A stretch of DNA of 64,000 bases. It comes from Favolaschia claudopus (taxonomy: Eukaryota > Basidiomycota > Agaricomycetes > Agaricales > Mycenaceae). How positions within the stretch are numbered: position 1 is the first letter of the stretch; the number at the start of each line of letters is the position of its first letter. The stretch spans positions 248,001 through 312,000 of the forward strand of contig JAWWNJ010000128.1 of NCBI GenBank assembly GCA_037176885.1, read 5' to 3'. Below the pieces are notes generated by a model. The model had not been told where the DNA came from. It searched no databases and worked only from the letters and a program-made list of their open reading frames with translations. A program made the translations under genes and the position numbers. Positions 54,837 through 64,000 of this stretch are shown here, one piece after another.

Positions 54837-55020
54837 CCACGCAAAGTCCGATCGGGTCAAAGCCCACGAGAACAGTCGACGAAAGGAGGCAAATATAGCG
54901 GCGGCATTGCGGGAGTACGAGCGGAAGCGCGTCAAGCCCGCCAACTTAGGCAAGCCCAAAACTGTCTCTGAATTGTCTTTCAAGTACAATATTCCATACA
55001 TGACACTATCCCGACGTGTA

Positions 55021-55453
55021 TGGTGCGCTCGGCCTAAACACCACCAAACAGGAACAAAATCTATTGCACCTGATCAGAACCTTCCACGGCTGATCCTCTG
55101 GTGAAAACAATCCGATTAGGTAGTAGACTAATCCCTCTAAAGGAATTTGCCATGCCCTCAAAACTCACAATAAATACTTTTTTCCCGAGGCGGATTTGAG
55201 ACATCAGTGATGCGATCAATTAATCAGTCATGTGAGCTTACGGAATATGCCCGATTTAGGTTCCGACTCTGGCTTCATATGCTCTCCATGAGCTACGTAC
55301 TACACTAATTATAGCGAGGGAGTACGTTTTGAGTCTGCCCCGACCTTATTCTACAGCAGAAAATGCAATGAAATTTTCCGCCGGTCGATTTGAGACATCA
55401 CTGATGGTATCAATGATGCGACCTATTTGGTGGTGTTTAGGCCGCGCGCACCA
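55021..55453. mobile_element. TA-flanked MITE (TGGTG ends) in the pogo gene
   Basis: 433 bp with ends TGGTGCGCTCGGCCTAAACA and close inverse (about 33 bp), TA at 55019-55020 and 55454-55455. Placed exactly inside the codon series after LSRRV of the pogo psq domain. Confidence 0.87.
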
Positions 55454-55565
55454 TACAAGGTGGTCAAAGCATTTGAGAAGCGAATCAAAAGAAGCAAAAG
55501 GTCCCAATGGTCACGGAATGGGCACTCGTCGGGTTCATGCGCGAGTCCGCGGATCGAGGCTTTCG

Positions 55566-55874
55566 TAGTCTCGTGACCAGCCTCTCACGACATCCCAAAG
55601 GGAAACCCAGTCGTGAGAGTCTGGAACCATCAGCGGCCACATAACCGTACCTTTGCTCTATCAAAATTTGATGGAGCTTTCACACAGTATGTGGACTTTA
55701 CCTCCTCTCAGTTTGTTTGCTTCTACACCGGAACTTGACATTGTTTGGGCAGATTCTACCTCTATAATACGGTCAAAGTCTATCTGTGCAGTTCAAGTCA
55801 CATTTTTGCATCAAATATCAGTCTCACGACAGGGTTTCCCTTTGGGATGTCGTGAGAGGCTGGTCACGAGACTA
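55566..55874. mobile_element. hAT-like MITE in the pogo gene
   Basis: 309 bp, ends TAGTCTCGTGACCAGCCTCT and inverse (over 40 bp nearly perfect), flanked by a perfect 8-bp duplication GGCTTTCG (55558-55565 and 55875-55882). Removal of the element and one duplication rejoins the pogo frame. Confidence 0.9.
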
Positions 55875-56293
55875 GGCTTTCGTGGCACTGCTGCATCGAC
55901 AGATACTCTAGAGCAGTACGCAAACGCGGCACTCCAGGCCCTTCACGGACCCGACTACGAGCCTGTTGGGAAAAGATGGGTCTTCAGTTTTCTTGACAGG
56001 CACCACGACACACTCAGTACCTTTTGGAGCAAGCCCCTCGACACCCAGCGCGCACGGAGCTTGAATCCAGAAGCCGTGAAGTCCTGGGTAGAGTTGGTGA
56101 AGGGGTCTCACCGGATAGAATCTATGGAATGGACGAGAGCGGCTTCCCGACTAGCCGACTAAGTGTTCCCACGACTTCTGTGACTGGTCACTAGCCGCCA
56201 CACCACCAGCGGCAGCGCGGTCCAGCGCCGCACTTTGCGACGCGTCTTACGCGTCGAATCGCATCCTCTTCACTCTTCTTGTTCTTCTCCATC

Positions 56294-56490
56294 ATGTCTA
56301 CCCCTTTGCAGCCTATTGAGAACGAAAGTCTTGCTGGCCGAGCGCCGCCTTCTCCACCACCGAGCCCTCTGCTAAGCCGACGTGATGAGAACCGTGCTCC
56401 GGAGCCCTCTCCTGCCACTATTGAGCCACCGAAGAAGCGCAGAAAGCTAGATCCCGACAGTAAAAGAGTGACGAAGAGGTATGGGAACTA
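56294..56490 (+). CDS. Fragment of a gene start, proline-rich
   Basis: An ATG following a pyrimidine-rich leader opens a 65-codon frame with a Ser/Pro-rich stretch and a basic PPKKRRKLDPDSKR, which looks like a nuclear localisation signal. It ends soon after at a stop. It is probably the first exon or a remnant of a larger gene; nothing downstream fits. Confidence 0.3.
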
Positions 56491-56499
56491 GATGATAGT

Positions 56500-57161
56500 G
56501 AGATCATCGGTGCGTTCGCTATGTCTGCATGTAACGGTGACGTTCTATTCTACGGCCCTTGAAGGAGGTGCGCTAGTTATAAAAAAATAAAGAAAGTTTT
56601 TTTTGAAGTATTAGCGCTAGCAGCTATGTATCATTAATTGTACTTCTTTAAGCGCGGCAGCTAGTACCTATAGTTATGATAATTAAATAATAACAACATA
56701 CCTACCTGTACTCGGTTTGATCCGCCTCTGGGTCTGACGTGTCTTGGACGGGTCAATCAAAAGTTATGGTTGTTACACGCCAGCCGCCGTGGAGGGGTTG
56801 CGGTAGGCCCCCGGTCACTACCATATAGGTCCGTAGCCCTCATAGAGTAAAACAACGTCCAATTTCAGAGGTCTATTTCGCGAACCAGCCACAGGAAGGA
56901 GGTTCCGGGTAGCTGAAGTGAAGCAGCTGCTCAAAACTAAGCGTTTCCCCAACGTTTCCCGCAATTTCCAGGAAAAAATTAGTCTCTCTTGACAGACGCT
57001 TTATTTCGTTCTAGCTCGTGCCTCGCTGAGATAAAGTCTGTTGGTTACCGCGCTTGATACCCGGTAGCCTGTCTTATGATGTCATGATGCATCATCACAC
57101 AAGCAAACAACACTCTAATTTACGCGTTCTAACGCGTTTTGGCGCGCGTCTGGGGGGTCTA
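56500..57161. other. Gene-free stretch
   Basis: No supported gene or element. Contains AT-rich sequence (56580-56700) and short GCG/ACGCGT-rich words near 57120-57150. Confidence 0.4.
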
Positions 57162-57574
57162 TGGTGCCGCTCACTTAGTCACCGCTTCTTTTGTACAGAA
57201 ATTGATGGCTGATTGATCTCATCAGGAAAAAGTCCGGATTTTTAATCCTCTTGCAGAAATGCTCCATTTCATGCTAGCTACATTTTGGCAAGAGGGATTG
57301 AGCGGATAATAAAAACTGGGCGAGATATATATCTTACCTTCGACCAAATTGGCCATCCCCAGCCAAATGCCTCAAGCGAGGCCATGTGAGGGGTGGGATG
57401 ACATTGGAAAGGCTGAAAACCACGATTGTTGGCGCGCTGCACGCGCGAATGCCTTCCAAAAGCCCACCAAATTTGAGCCGGAATCGGTGAATTTGGGGGG
57501 TCTCCCTGCCAAAAATTTTCCGTGGCCAGATTGGCCGCTGTACAAAAGTAGCGGTGACTAAGTGAGCGGCACCA
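57162..57574. mobile_element. TA-flanked MITE of the TGGTG-end family
   Basis: 413 bp with ends TGGTGCCGCTCACTTAGTCA and inverse (about 38 bp with one mismatch), TA at 57160-57161 and 57575-57576. Non-coding. Confidence 0.86.
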
Positions 57575-57612
57575 TACGCTTCTTGAAGATGTTGTGAGTA
57601 ATACTCTGAGCT

Positions 57613-58219
57613 TAAGGTAGGCGCAAGGTAGGCGTCAGTCACTTACAACGAGCGGTCACATGACCAAAGTGTGACAGCCATTAAGCTTTGGCCACAAAAC
57701 ATTAGGGTAAAAAGTGGGACCTAGAAGTGGTGTATTTGAGCAAATGCAAGACATCCCTGGTCTCAGAATTTGAAGATACTATCTTGTGATGGAGCAGTAG
57801 ACCATTCTTCGAACCCATTTTTTTTGACTGCAGAAATGAGTTTTTCAGCGATTGGAGCCATCTTGGTTTGGGACGATGGCGAAATTTGCCGCTTATGTAA
57901 GGTTCTCACGCACCATATAGGGTAGGATCCCATCAATTACTGGCAACCCGATACACACTATACCGTGAACATTGGCTGCAGTGCGCAACATCTTAGGGCA
58001 TCATACAACGGTGACTAGAGAAATCTCAGAAAACATATTCCTACCTCCAGTTATGATTACATAATGACCAATTTTTTTTTGACCTCAAAAATCAAAAATC
58101 GTTGAAATTGAGCGAAATCCAGCAGGTTTTGTTTTCGTGTCGAGATTTTTGCCGCGTTACGCGTGACGTGACACGTCATGTGACCGCTCGTTGTAAGTGA
58201 CTGACGCCTATGTACCTTA
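57613..58219. mobile_element. MITE with GGCGTCAGTCACTTACAACG ends
   Basis: Inverted arms share GGCGTCAGTCACTTACAACG and AGCGGTCACATGAC (over 35 bp), with slightly different outermost bases. About 607 bp, no gene. Starts 38 bp after the previous MITE. Ends resemble those of the 54096 element (both have GGCGTCA near the tip). Confidence 0.7.
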
Positions 58220-58432
58220 CTTTCCTCTGACTCCGCACCCTCAGAGGACCCTGGGCAACCAGCTATGAGGCCTGCCCACGAAATTCTGGGTTTTGAGCGT
58301 TTTTATCCGGACCCCAAATCGGGGTATTCTTATCCGAATTTGACCCAGGCCTCAGCCAGGCCGGCGTTTTATCCGAATTTTCGAGGCCTCCCGAAAATCG
58401 CCAAAATCAGCTAAAATCAGGAAAAATCGAAA

Positions 58433-58974
58433 ATTTCCAACCATTTCCGTTTGCAAACGTTTGTAAACGGTAATATCCGTTTGCGTTTCCATTTAATTTG
58501 CGCGAAGTCGGAAACAGTTTGTAAACTGTTTGTAAACGGTTCAAACGGTTGGGCTGGATCAACTGCCTTTCAGTACACAGAATTTTGCAAATGGTAGTAA
58601 AATTCACTGATATTTCCACCACAAAGGTTTGACACAGTTCCATAGACCAGTCTCTGCTCCCTGATCATAATGATAGCTCATTACTTGCAGCTTGGGATGC
58701 TCAACCGTTGTCCAAATGAGGAAACTGGACAACTTCTGGGCGCGGATTTGGGGTCTCATATTGGCTCGGGTCCCATGTGAGGACATCTAGGGGTTGATGG
58801 GGTGATAAACGCGAGAAGGAGGGGAACAAAACATGCCGACTCACCTCTAGGTACGCCCAATTCGACCACTCCAGAAATTCATCCGTTTAAAACAGTTTTA
58901 AACAGTTATAAACTGTTTCCTAACCGTTTCCGTTTGATTTGCCAAAGTTCGCAAACGGAAACTAAATGGTTGGA
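58433..58974. mobile_element. MITE rich in GTTTGTAAAC-type palindromes
   Basis: Inverted ends with AACCATTT and CGTTTGC words at 58433-58455 and 58950-58974. Both subterminal zones are crowded with GTTTRYAAAC and CAGTTT/AAACTG motifs (for example 58508-58545 and 58885-58920), typical of repeated transposase-binding sites. Target duplication not resolved. Confidence 0.5.
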
Positions 58975-59752
58975 GCCTTACCTCGCATCAATCCTCAACA
59001 AGATGTACTAAGCGGTGTGAGCAACGGGTATATGATCGCCGTCGACGGCCCCGTCGAATTCGTCATACAGGATCTCGGCCTTCAATCAGTCAATCAATCA
59101 ATGTTCCATTATCCTCGCTGCGGGCCTTGACCCACCACATAGCCAATCAATCAATGGCCCCCGGTCCGCCTTCAATTGATCCCCGACCTGGTACTTAAAG
59201 ACAGGGCTCGGGTACCAAATCAACATAACAATGCTGGTCATTGCGATTCTGAGGCTGAGCCTACTGAGCCTACCCATCTTGGGCTGGGCTTACAATCTTC
59301 CTAGGTGCATTCTCAATCATACGACGGTGGCTACAGACTATGAGCCAACACCTAGCTCCGATGTCACAAGCTCGCAACCCAACCCTTTCCTGACTGAGAC
59401 CCATCGGGGTGATGTGACCTGGTAGTGAGTGTGGGCTGCCTCTGTAGTTTTCATGAGTTGTTCATGAGCTCAACAAACCGTAAAGCGAGCAAGGACTAGG
59501 GGCGTGCGGCGATATATATGACGACAGCTCTATGACAGCGGCGGTCTCCCACCTAATGTATGATCAGTGGCCAGGTTACACTAACAAAGGGAACCCAAAC
59601 ACGTAGGCCGCCATTTTCAGGCTTCGAGTGTAGTTCTGAACAGACCTACCAGGAATCCACTCTGTGGGCCCAGTACCGGGAGCCCATGTGGACTGTCTAA
59701 AGCTTGCCACAAGCCACTATCGGCCACAGTGCATTACGGGGAGTCATCAATC

Positions 59753-60154
59753 TAGCGCTGTGTAGGAATCAACGTGTTATATAACAGGTACTTTATAACA
59801 CTGTTATTAACATGTAAATTACATTTCTCACAATTGAGGTCCAGAAACACCTGTTATTTATGTGTTAGGAAGGGGCCCCTGAGGTGCCTTGGACACCACT
59901 TTTGCAGCTCGATTTCGCCCTTGGGATGCTGAGAATTGGGTCAAAAATCACTCTCCTCTGCCCGGAAGGCGTCAAAGGCGAATCTGAGGCAAATTTTAAG
60001 AAAATCAGCTGAAAATCAGGCGGAAAAAAAAAATCTGGGTGGGCTTACGTCATGTTATAAACCCTGTTATTAACATACCCATGTTAAATAACCAGGGGGG
60101 TGGTTTGAATCTCGCATTTCTCACAGCCCAGATTTTGATTCCAACACAGCGCTA
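59753..60154. mobile_element. hAT-like MITE with perfect 8-bp duplication
   Basis: 402 bp with ends TAGCGCTGTGTAGGAATCAA and inverse (one mismatch in 20), flanked by a perfect CATCAATC (59745-59752 and 60155-60162). TAGNG ends plus 8-bp duplication identify a hAT derivative. Subterminal regions carry GTTATTAACAT words. Non-coding. Confidence 0.92.
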
Positions 60155-60539
60155 CATCAATCCAGGTTCTCATCGTCGATCGATGCGAGGGATGTCATTT
60201 GCACGACATAGACATCACGCCGACGGCCTTCAACGCGCTCATAGGGGATATGGATATCGGCAGAGTTCATAATGTGTCGTGGTCATTCGATTGATGACCC
60301 GCTGGACATTTGATTGGCTTATGTCTGTTGTCGTAATCACCCTCTTCATAAAATTGGGCTTATGAATTATGTCTGTGGAGAGCCCGGCGAATTCAAATGC
60401 AAAAAGAGAGAGAGAAAAGGAAAGAAAAGAGAGAGACTCACTATGTATCTGAGAGTCGAGACCCTGTTCCCCAAAAATCAGCTTTCTCAGGCTGCTGTAG
60501 CTCCCAGAAAGACGTCGGAAAATCTTGATTTCTATGTCT

Positions 60540-60945
60540 CAACTAGGGTTTAACGCGGGTCGCGGGTCCACACGCGGGTTTGTACCCGAGGGTCAGCCGG
60601 GTCCGGGTACGGGTTGCATTTTCTGCGACCCGCGCAATACCGGGACCCGTGCGGCGGAACCCGACGGGACTTCGGCTATCAATGCCGAGGCTCGGCCGAT
60701 GTCTTGCCGATGCCGTACACGCTGTAGAATCATCGCCAAGTTGTCGCCAAGTGGTAAATCCTTCATTAGGGGCGCTCAATTCTTAGCTCGTCAGCTCGTC
60801 TCGTCCGTAAAATATCGATTTCCTGATGAGGGGATCAAAATTTGATGGGAGGTGGAGAGAAATGCGGAGTGGGATCAGCAGCTCATCAGCTCATCATGCA
60901 ATTAAATAGTTTCTGGGACGAGACGAGCCGACGAGGGTTTTTTTT
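60540..60945. repeat. Low-complexity GGGT/ACCCG block and 20-bp inverted repeat
   Basis: 60547-60665 is dominated by CGGGTC/CGGGTA words without a believable gene. 60790-60812 and 60920-60943 form an inverted repeat around CGTCRGCTCGTCTCGTCC. Possibly a small MITE. Confidence 0.4.
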
Positions 60946-61150
60946 TTGAATGTACTGGGTCCCGTGACGGAAAAAAGAGAAAAAGAAAGGGAAAGGGGGG
61001 AGAAAAGGGAGAAGATATAGAGGAAGTAGAAACACCTCTTGTTGCTTGGAAGAGGTTTCAATCAAGCAGCATGAAGCTTATTACTATATTCCCTCGAGTT
61101 TCGGCTCACAAGTATGTACTGAAATGAAGCTGAATTTATTATGATTCTGT

Positions 61151-61408
61151 TTAACACAAGATGTATTTAAACTGCGGGACAGCTATGACAGGAATCCCAG
61201 CTGCGACATTTCTTTCCTGCCGCTCGCGGAAGAAACGAAGGAAGGTATGATCGGTAGGAGAAGACATTGATCGCAAGAGAACATGGAGAAAGCGTGAATA
61301 CTCGCGTACCTGTGCAACGCTAGCCCGCATTGATGAACTTTGAACTTGCCCAAGACGAGCTTCCTCCAAACCACCGCCTTCTGTTTGCCCGGCGTGCCAA
61401 TTCAACAA
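61151..61408 (-). CDS. Hypothetical short frame
   Basis: An 85-codon frame with a helical, charged C-terminal part (TFLRFFRERQERNVAAGIPV). No family recognised; may be an exon of an unresolved gene or chance. Confidence 0.25.
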   Translation of the reverse strand: MLNWHAGQTEGGGLEEARLGQVQSSSMRASVAQVREYSRFLHVLLRSMSSPTDHTFLRFFRERQERNVAAGIPVIAVPQFKYILC

Positions 61409-61671
61409 TCTCCATTATCCTCTAATTCCTCCTTCCGCTCGAGTCCGTTTCCGTCACCTGCAGCCGTTGTCGTCGTATTAGGGCGGGGGTAAACAGCATT
61501 GGTGGTTGAGTATGTTGTTTTGCGTGGGCAGAGTCGGTTCTGGGTCTAAGGAAACGAGGAGAGCGACAGGCAAAGGAAGAAATAGACGCTGGCAGCGCGT
61601 GAAATTGATGGCATCAATCATGTTATTAGCCAAGCGCCCATGTTAATAGCCATTTCGCTACCTGGCCGAAA

Positions 61672-61806
61672 AGGCAACCCCGCCATTCCAAGGGTGATGG
61701 CAAATCGGTCGCCTAACCGATTAAAGCCGATGGCCCCGGCCAGTAAAACCCTCGGCAATCTGAGCCTATCTCCGGCGAAATAAAGCCCTCGAAATGACCG
61801 ATTTTT
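61672..61806 (+). repeat. Dispersed repeat R1, single copy
   Basis: A complete R1 copy from GGCAACCCCGCC to GAAATGACCGATTTTT, with scattered differences from the 27-kb copies (for example CTAACC for CAGACC). Confidence 0.8.
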
Positions 61807-62419
61807 TGACAACTCGGCATGCGTTTTACTAACCGGGGGGTGGGTTGATAATACCGAGGCAGGTTCCTTAGCTTCCTTGCACTGAGTGCTTGCTAAACTG
61901 TCAACCAGCCATTCGACCTCTCAAACGCTAACATGGTACTCTTCGATCTGGCGAGCCTCACGATGCGCTCAGTAGGCGTGACCTCGGGCAAATTTCCGAA
62001 AACCGTTGCTTGGCACGTACTTGGAACAATCACAGACTCCATGCCTTCGGTCGTCATTCTTGCCACCTGGGTACCCTATGCAGGTGGAAATGGACATTTG
62101 GTACCTGAGATTTGGTTGTATATGCCGGCACCCATAGCGCAAATACGCTGTGCGGATCTTCGTGGCCGACTGTGGCATTTGGAACTTGACATGCAATTGT
62201 TGCTGGCTCCAGGGCATTCCTCCTCGGCAGCCGTGATGGCCACGATGACGATGCTGAGGCAATGGGTCACTGCCAACGTATTTTGCCTTGTTGGGACATC
62301 GCCGTTGAAGTTTTTGGCCTGGATGGTATCATACTCTCAATGCAGTAGGTCAAAACTAAGTGATCAAGCTCGTACAAAAACTCAAATCGTTAAAGAGTGC
62401 CGTCCGCCGTGGGAAGCGT

Positions 62420-63200
62420 GTTGCCCAAATCTCAGATCTTGCTTCTCTGCTTTGTTTGCCAAACTGCTGATCTCCGGGAGATTATAAACTGCCAACGGTA
62501 GGGTCCTACAATTTGCTGGGGAATCATACTTGATCCAGTACAATACATAACAGATGCAATGAATGGTATCACCTGGATTGCGCTCGCTTAGCTGAAGTTC
62601 TCCGCGATCTCATTGACAAGTTCTATTGTTCGACTTGCCGTCATGGTGAGTGGAAGCATGTCCTGCGCACGCCTCCAAGTGTGACATAGTTAGTTCTCAG
62701 ATTCGCCGAATTTGCAAACCACATTCAAATCACGCTGTCGACGTGGTCTCGAACACCTTGATCCCAGTTCGAGAGAAGCATGTCACAAGCCGGCGCGTGG
62801 GTTACTTTCCAAATACTGTTCAGATCGGTGCGGTTTTGACAATGTCAAACAACGTCTGCACACGTTCGCGGCGTCGGGAGGCAATACAGATCTGTTCTGG
62901 GACAACGTTAAACATGCACAGAAGCCAGAGGCAGTTGTTTTGAGCCACGATCCCTTGGGCTCGGTAACACTTCGGGATCAATCAGCCAACAAGCTTGAAC
63001 CGCTGAGAGCGGCGTTGGCCGAAGTCCAGAGGCATCGCTCTGCCATCGCCCGCAACGATGCCCTCTTTTTGCGAAAATGCCTACTCAAGTTGGCAATTGA
63101 CCGCGCGAGCCAGATTTCACAATGTGGATTTGACGGGAGACTTTGCTGGGATGACGAATTTGTAGCTGATCGAGGATCAGCAATCATTGAGGGTTACTGA
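62420..63200 (+). CDS. Spp1-like PHD-finger protein (Set1/COMPASS subunit)
   Basis: Exons (about 62420)-62497, 62554-62645 and 62701-63200, introns 56 and 55 bp. The PHD finger reads CFVCQTADLREIINCQR + CNEWYHLDC + DKFYCSTCRH with all zinc ligands in place. It is followed by TTFKSRCRRGLEH, ACHKPARGLLSKYCSDRCGF (second zinc motif) and a coiled C-terminus ending LLKLAIDRASQISQCGFDGR ... IIEGY, which matches the fungal homologues of yeast Spp1 and human CXXC1. In COMPASS this subunit reads methylated histone H3 K4 and guides Set1. Upstream exons are not resolved: the open frame 61933-62487 does not look like Spp1, and a repeat R1 copy lies just before it, so the gene may be 5'-truncated. Confidence 0.75.
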
Positions 63201-63444
63201 CGCTGAATGTACGGAACAATGGTGGTGCACTGAGAGCCCCCACGGCAGATTCGCAATCAGATCGAGATAGACGGTTAACAAAGCAACTCGGAGAACTAAC
63301 TTGTCCTTACAATTTACTTTACTTCGTCTAATTTTTTTGCGAGTAATAAACGAGGTTTTATGACCTCATTTCTCATTACATAATGGAGCTCTGATTCAAA
63401 GTTAAGTACAAGTTCAAGTTCGTTGACTTGTATTACTATATAGT

Positions 63445-63905
63445 CTTATGGTTACCGCGCCCCTCCAACCGCGTCAGAATGTTATTAGCTAATATTATAT
63501 AAGCAGAGTTCACGTCGCGTATATCTCCCTCAAAAATCGCGTTCTTTCCGCATTTCTTTAGGAAATGCTCATTATAATACCTGAAACTGGCTTTCTGTCT
63601 CCTCAGATCTTTGATAACAAGACGACGTGCTGCAGGAAAAGGTAGCGCGTTTGCATCACGTGGAGATCCGGCCTCTCGGCCGAGCTCTAAAATGCATTCA
63701 ACTTAAGCCCAAAACGCCTCAGAAAATTTGAGAAAGAGCGCACAAAGATTGAAACTCGAGCTTGGAGTACCTTAGAAGTAGAATTAGTATTAAAACCCGA
63801 CAATGCAAGGGGGAAAACACAAACCGGCGATTCCCGGCTTATATAAGATTAGCTAATAAGATCCTGACGCGGTCCGAGGGGCGCGGTAACTAACAGACTC
63901 TATAT
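63445..63905. mobile_element. MITE at the right edge region
   Basis: Inverted arms of about 70 bp sharing GTTACCGCGCCCCTC, ACCGCGTCAG and TTATTAGCTAAT (left from about 63450, right to about 63905), with TATATAG-like outer bases. Non-coding, about 460 bp. Confidence 0.68.
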
Positions 63906-63964
63906 AGCGAGGGCACCGAGCTGATACATATAGAGCGTCTGTCTACGAGAGACTAATTACTATA

Positions 63965-64000
63965 CAGCCGTTTCGGAAAAAGAATGCGGGTTTTGATGGT
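63965..64000 (+). mobile_element. Start of a divergent family A MITE, cut by window end
   Basis: TA at 63963-63964 followed by CAGCCGTTTCGG and GCGGGTTTTGATGGT, which parallels the left end of family A with several substitutions. It continues past the window. Confidence 0.6.

Larger units (their letters stand above)
54850..56160 (+). pseudogene. Pogo-like transposase 5' part split by two MITEs
   Basis: Left piece (about 54890-55020): a psq-type helix-turn-helix with ALREYERKRV, TVSELSFKYNIPYMTLSRRV. Middle piece (55454-55565): QKVPMVTEWALVGFMRESAD. Right piece (55883-56160): TLEQYANAALQALHGP, GKRWVFSFLDRHHDTLSTFW, SKPLDTQRARSLNPEAVKSW (Tc5/CENP-B-type HTH), and in a shifted frame IYGMDESGFP, which carries the first DDE Asp. 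This domain order is that of fungal pogo-like transposases. The coding sequence is cut by MITEs at 55021-55453 and 55566-55874, has a stop just after the first insertion site and a frameshift near 56100, and ends soon after the first Asp. It is non-functional. Confidence 0.78.

Noticed and set aside
60543..60845. Overlapping frames on both strands in the GGGT/ACCCG block
   Set aside because: Open frames on both strands of a biased GC repeat are expected by chance.

Overview
The window looks like a gene-poor, transposon-dense stretch of a basidiomycete (Agaricomycetes-type) nuclear genome. The reasons are short GT-AG introns of about 43-62 bp in every well-resolved gene, fungal protein families (a DUF6589-type protein, an expanded MYND-finger family, an Spp1/COMPASS-type PHD protein, CHK2-like and orphan kinases), and many fungal DNA transposons and MITEs. 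No rRNA, CRISPR or prokaryotic operon structure is visible. The species cannot be named from the sequence.

Layout. 0-3.4 kb: repeats, a TAACCC-rich tract and the first TA-flanked MITE, which is inserted inside a dispersed repeat. 3.49-6.63 kb: an apparently complete PIF/Harbinger transposon with TTA target duplications, 24-bp perfect terminal repeats, a three-exon DDE transposase and a convergent four-exon Myb/SANT-like partner gene. 7.0-8.8 kb: a degenerate kinase-like gene. 10.9 kb: a tRNA-derived SINE candidate. 12.66-18.42 kb: two intact, tail-to-tail genes, a 720-aa RecQ-like helicase and a 1104-aa DUF6589-type protein, with stop codons 44 bp apart. This is the best candidate here for an undescribed mobile system. 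19.3-24.8 kb: a MULE-like MITE, a CHK2-like kinase gene with an 8-nt microexon, and a basidiomycete-type multi-copy gene broken by MITEs. 26.2-27.5 kb: a Crypton-like tyrosine recombinase fragment cut off by a tandemly duplicated repeat. 28.96-34.76 kb: a Ty1/copia element with matching LTRs and AGGTA target duplications, itself hit by a hAT-like MITE that now supplies the pol stop codon and by a TA-flanked MITE inside the 3' LTR. 34.9-36.8 kb: a MYND zinc-finger gene. 36.9-46.4 kb: nested MITEs, a frameshifted DDE transposase, a truncated LTR element with a KH domain, and a decayed zinc-finger gene. 46.8-53.9 kb: further MITE copies, little coding sequence and a telomere-like tract inside a MITE. 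54.1-56.5 kb: a pogo-like transposase split by two MITEs from different superfamilies. 57-60.2 kb: MITEs, including a hAT-like one with a perfect 8-bp duplication. 62.4-63.2 kb: an Spp1-like (Set1/COMPASS) PHD-finger gene. The right edge carries one more MITE and the start of a divergent member of the first MITE family.

Functionally, most of the sequence is a record of transposition. The identifiable autonomous sources are PIF/Harbinger, copia, pogo and Tc1/mariner-like DDE elements, and possibly the RecQ/DUF6589 unit. Many short non-autonomous elements share TA target sites and CAG-, TGGTG- or TAG-type ends. The likely host genes are the MYND gene, the kinases and the Spp1-like gene. All exon borders were set by eye from splice signals, frame continuity and family resemblance. 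Family names come from recognising motifs and not from a database search.
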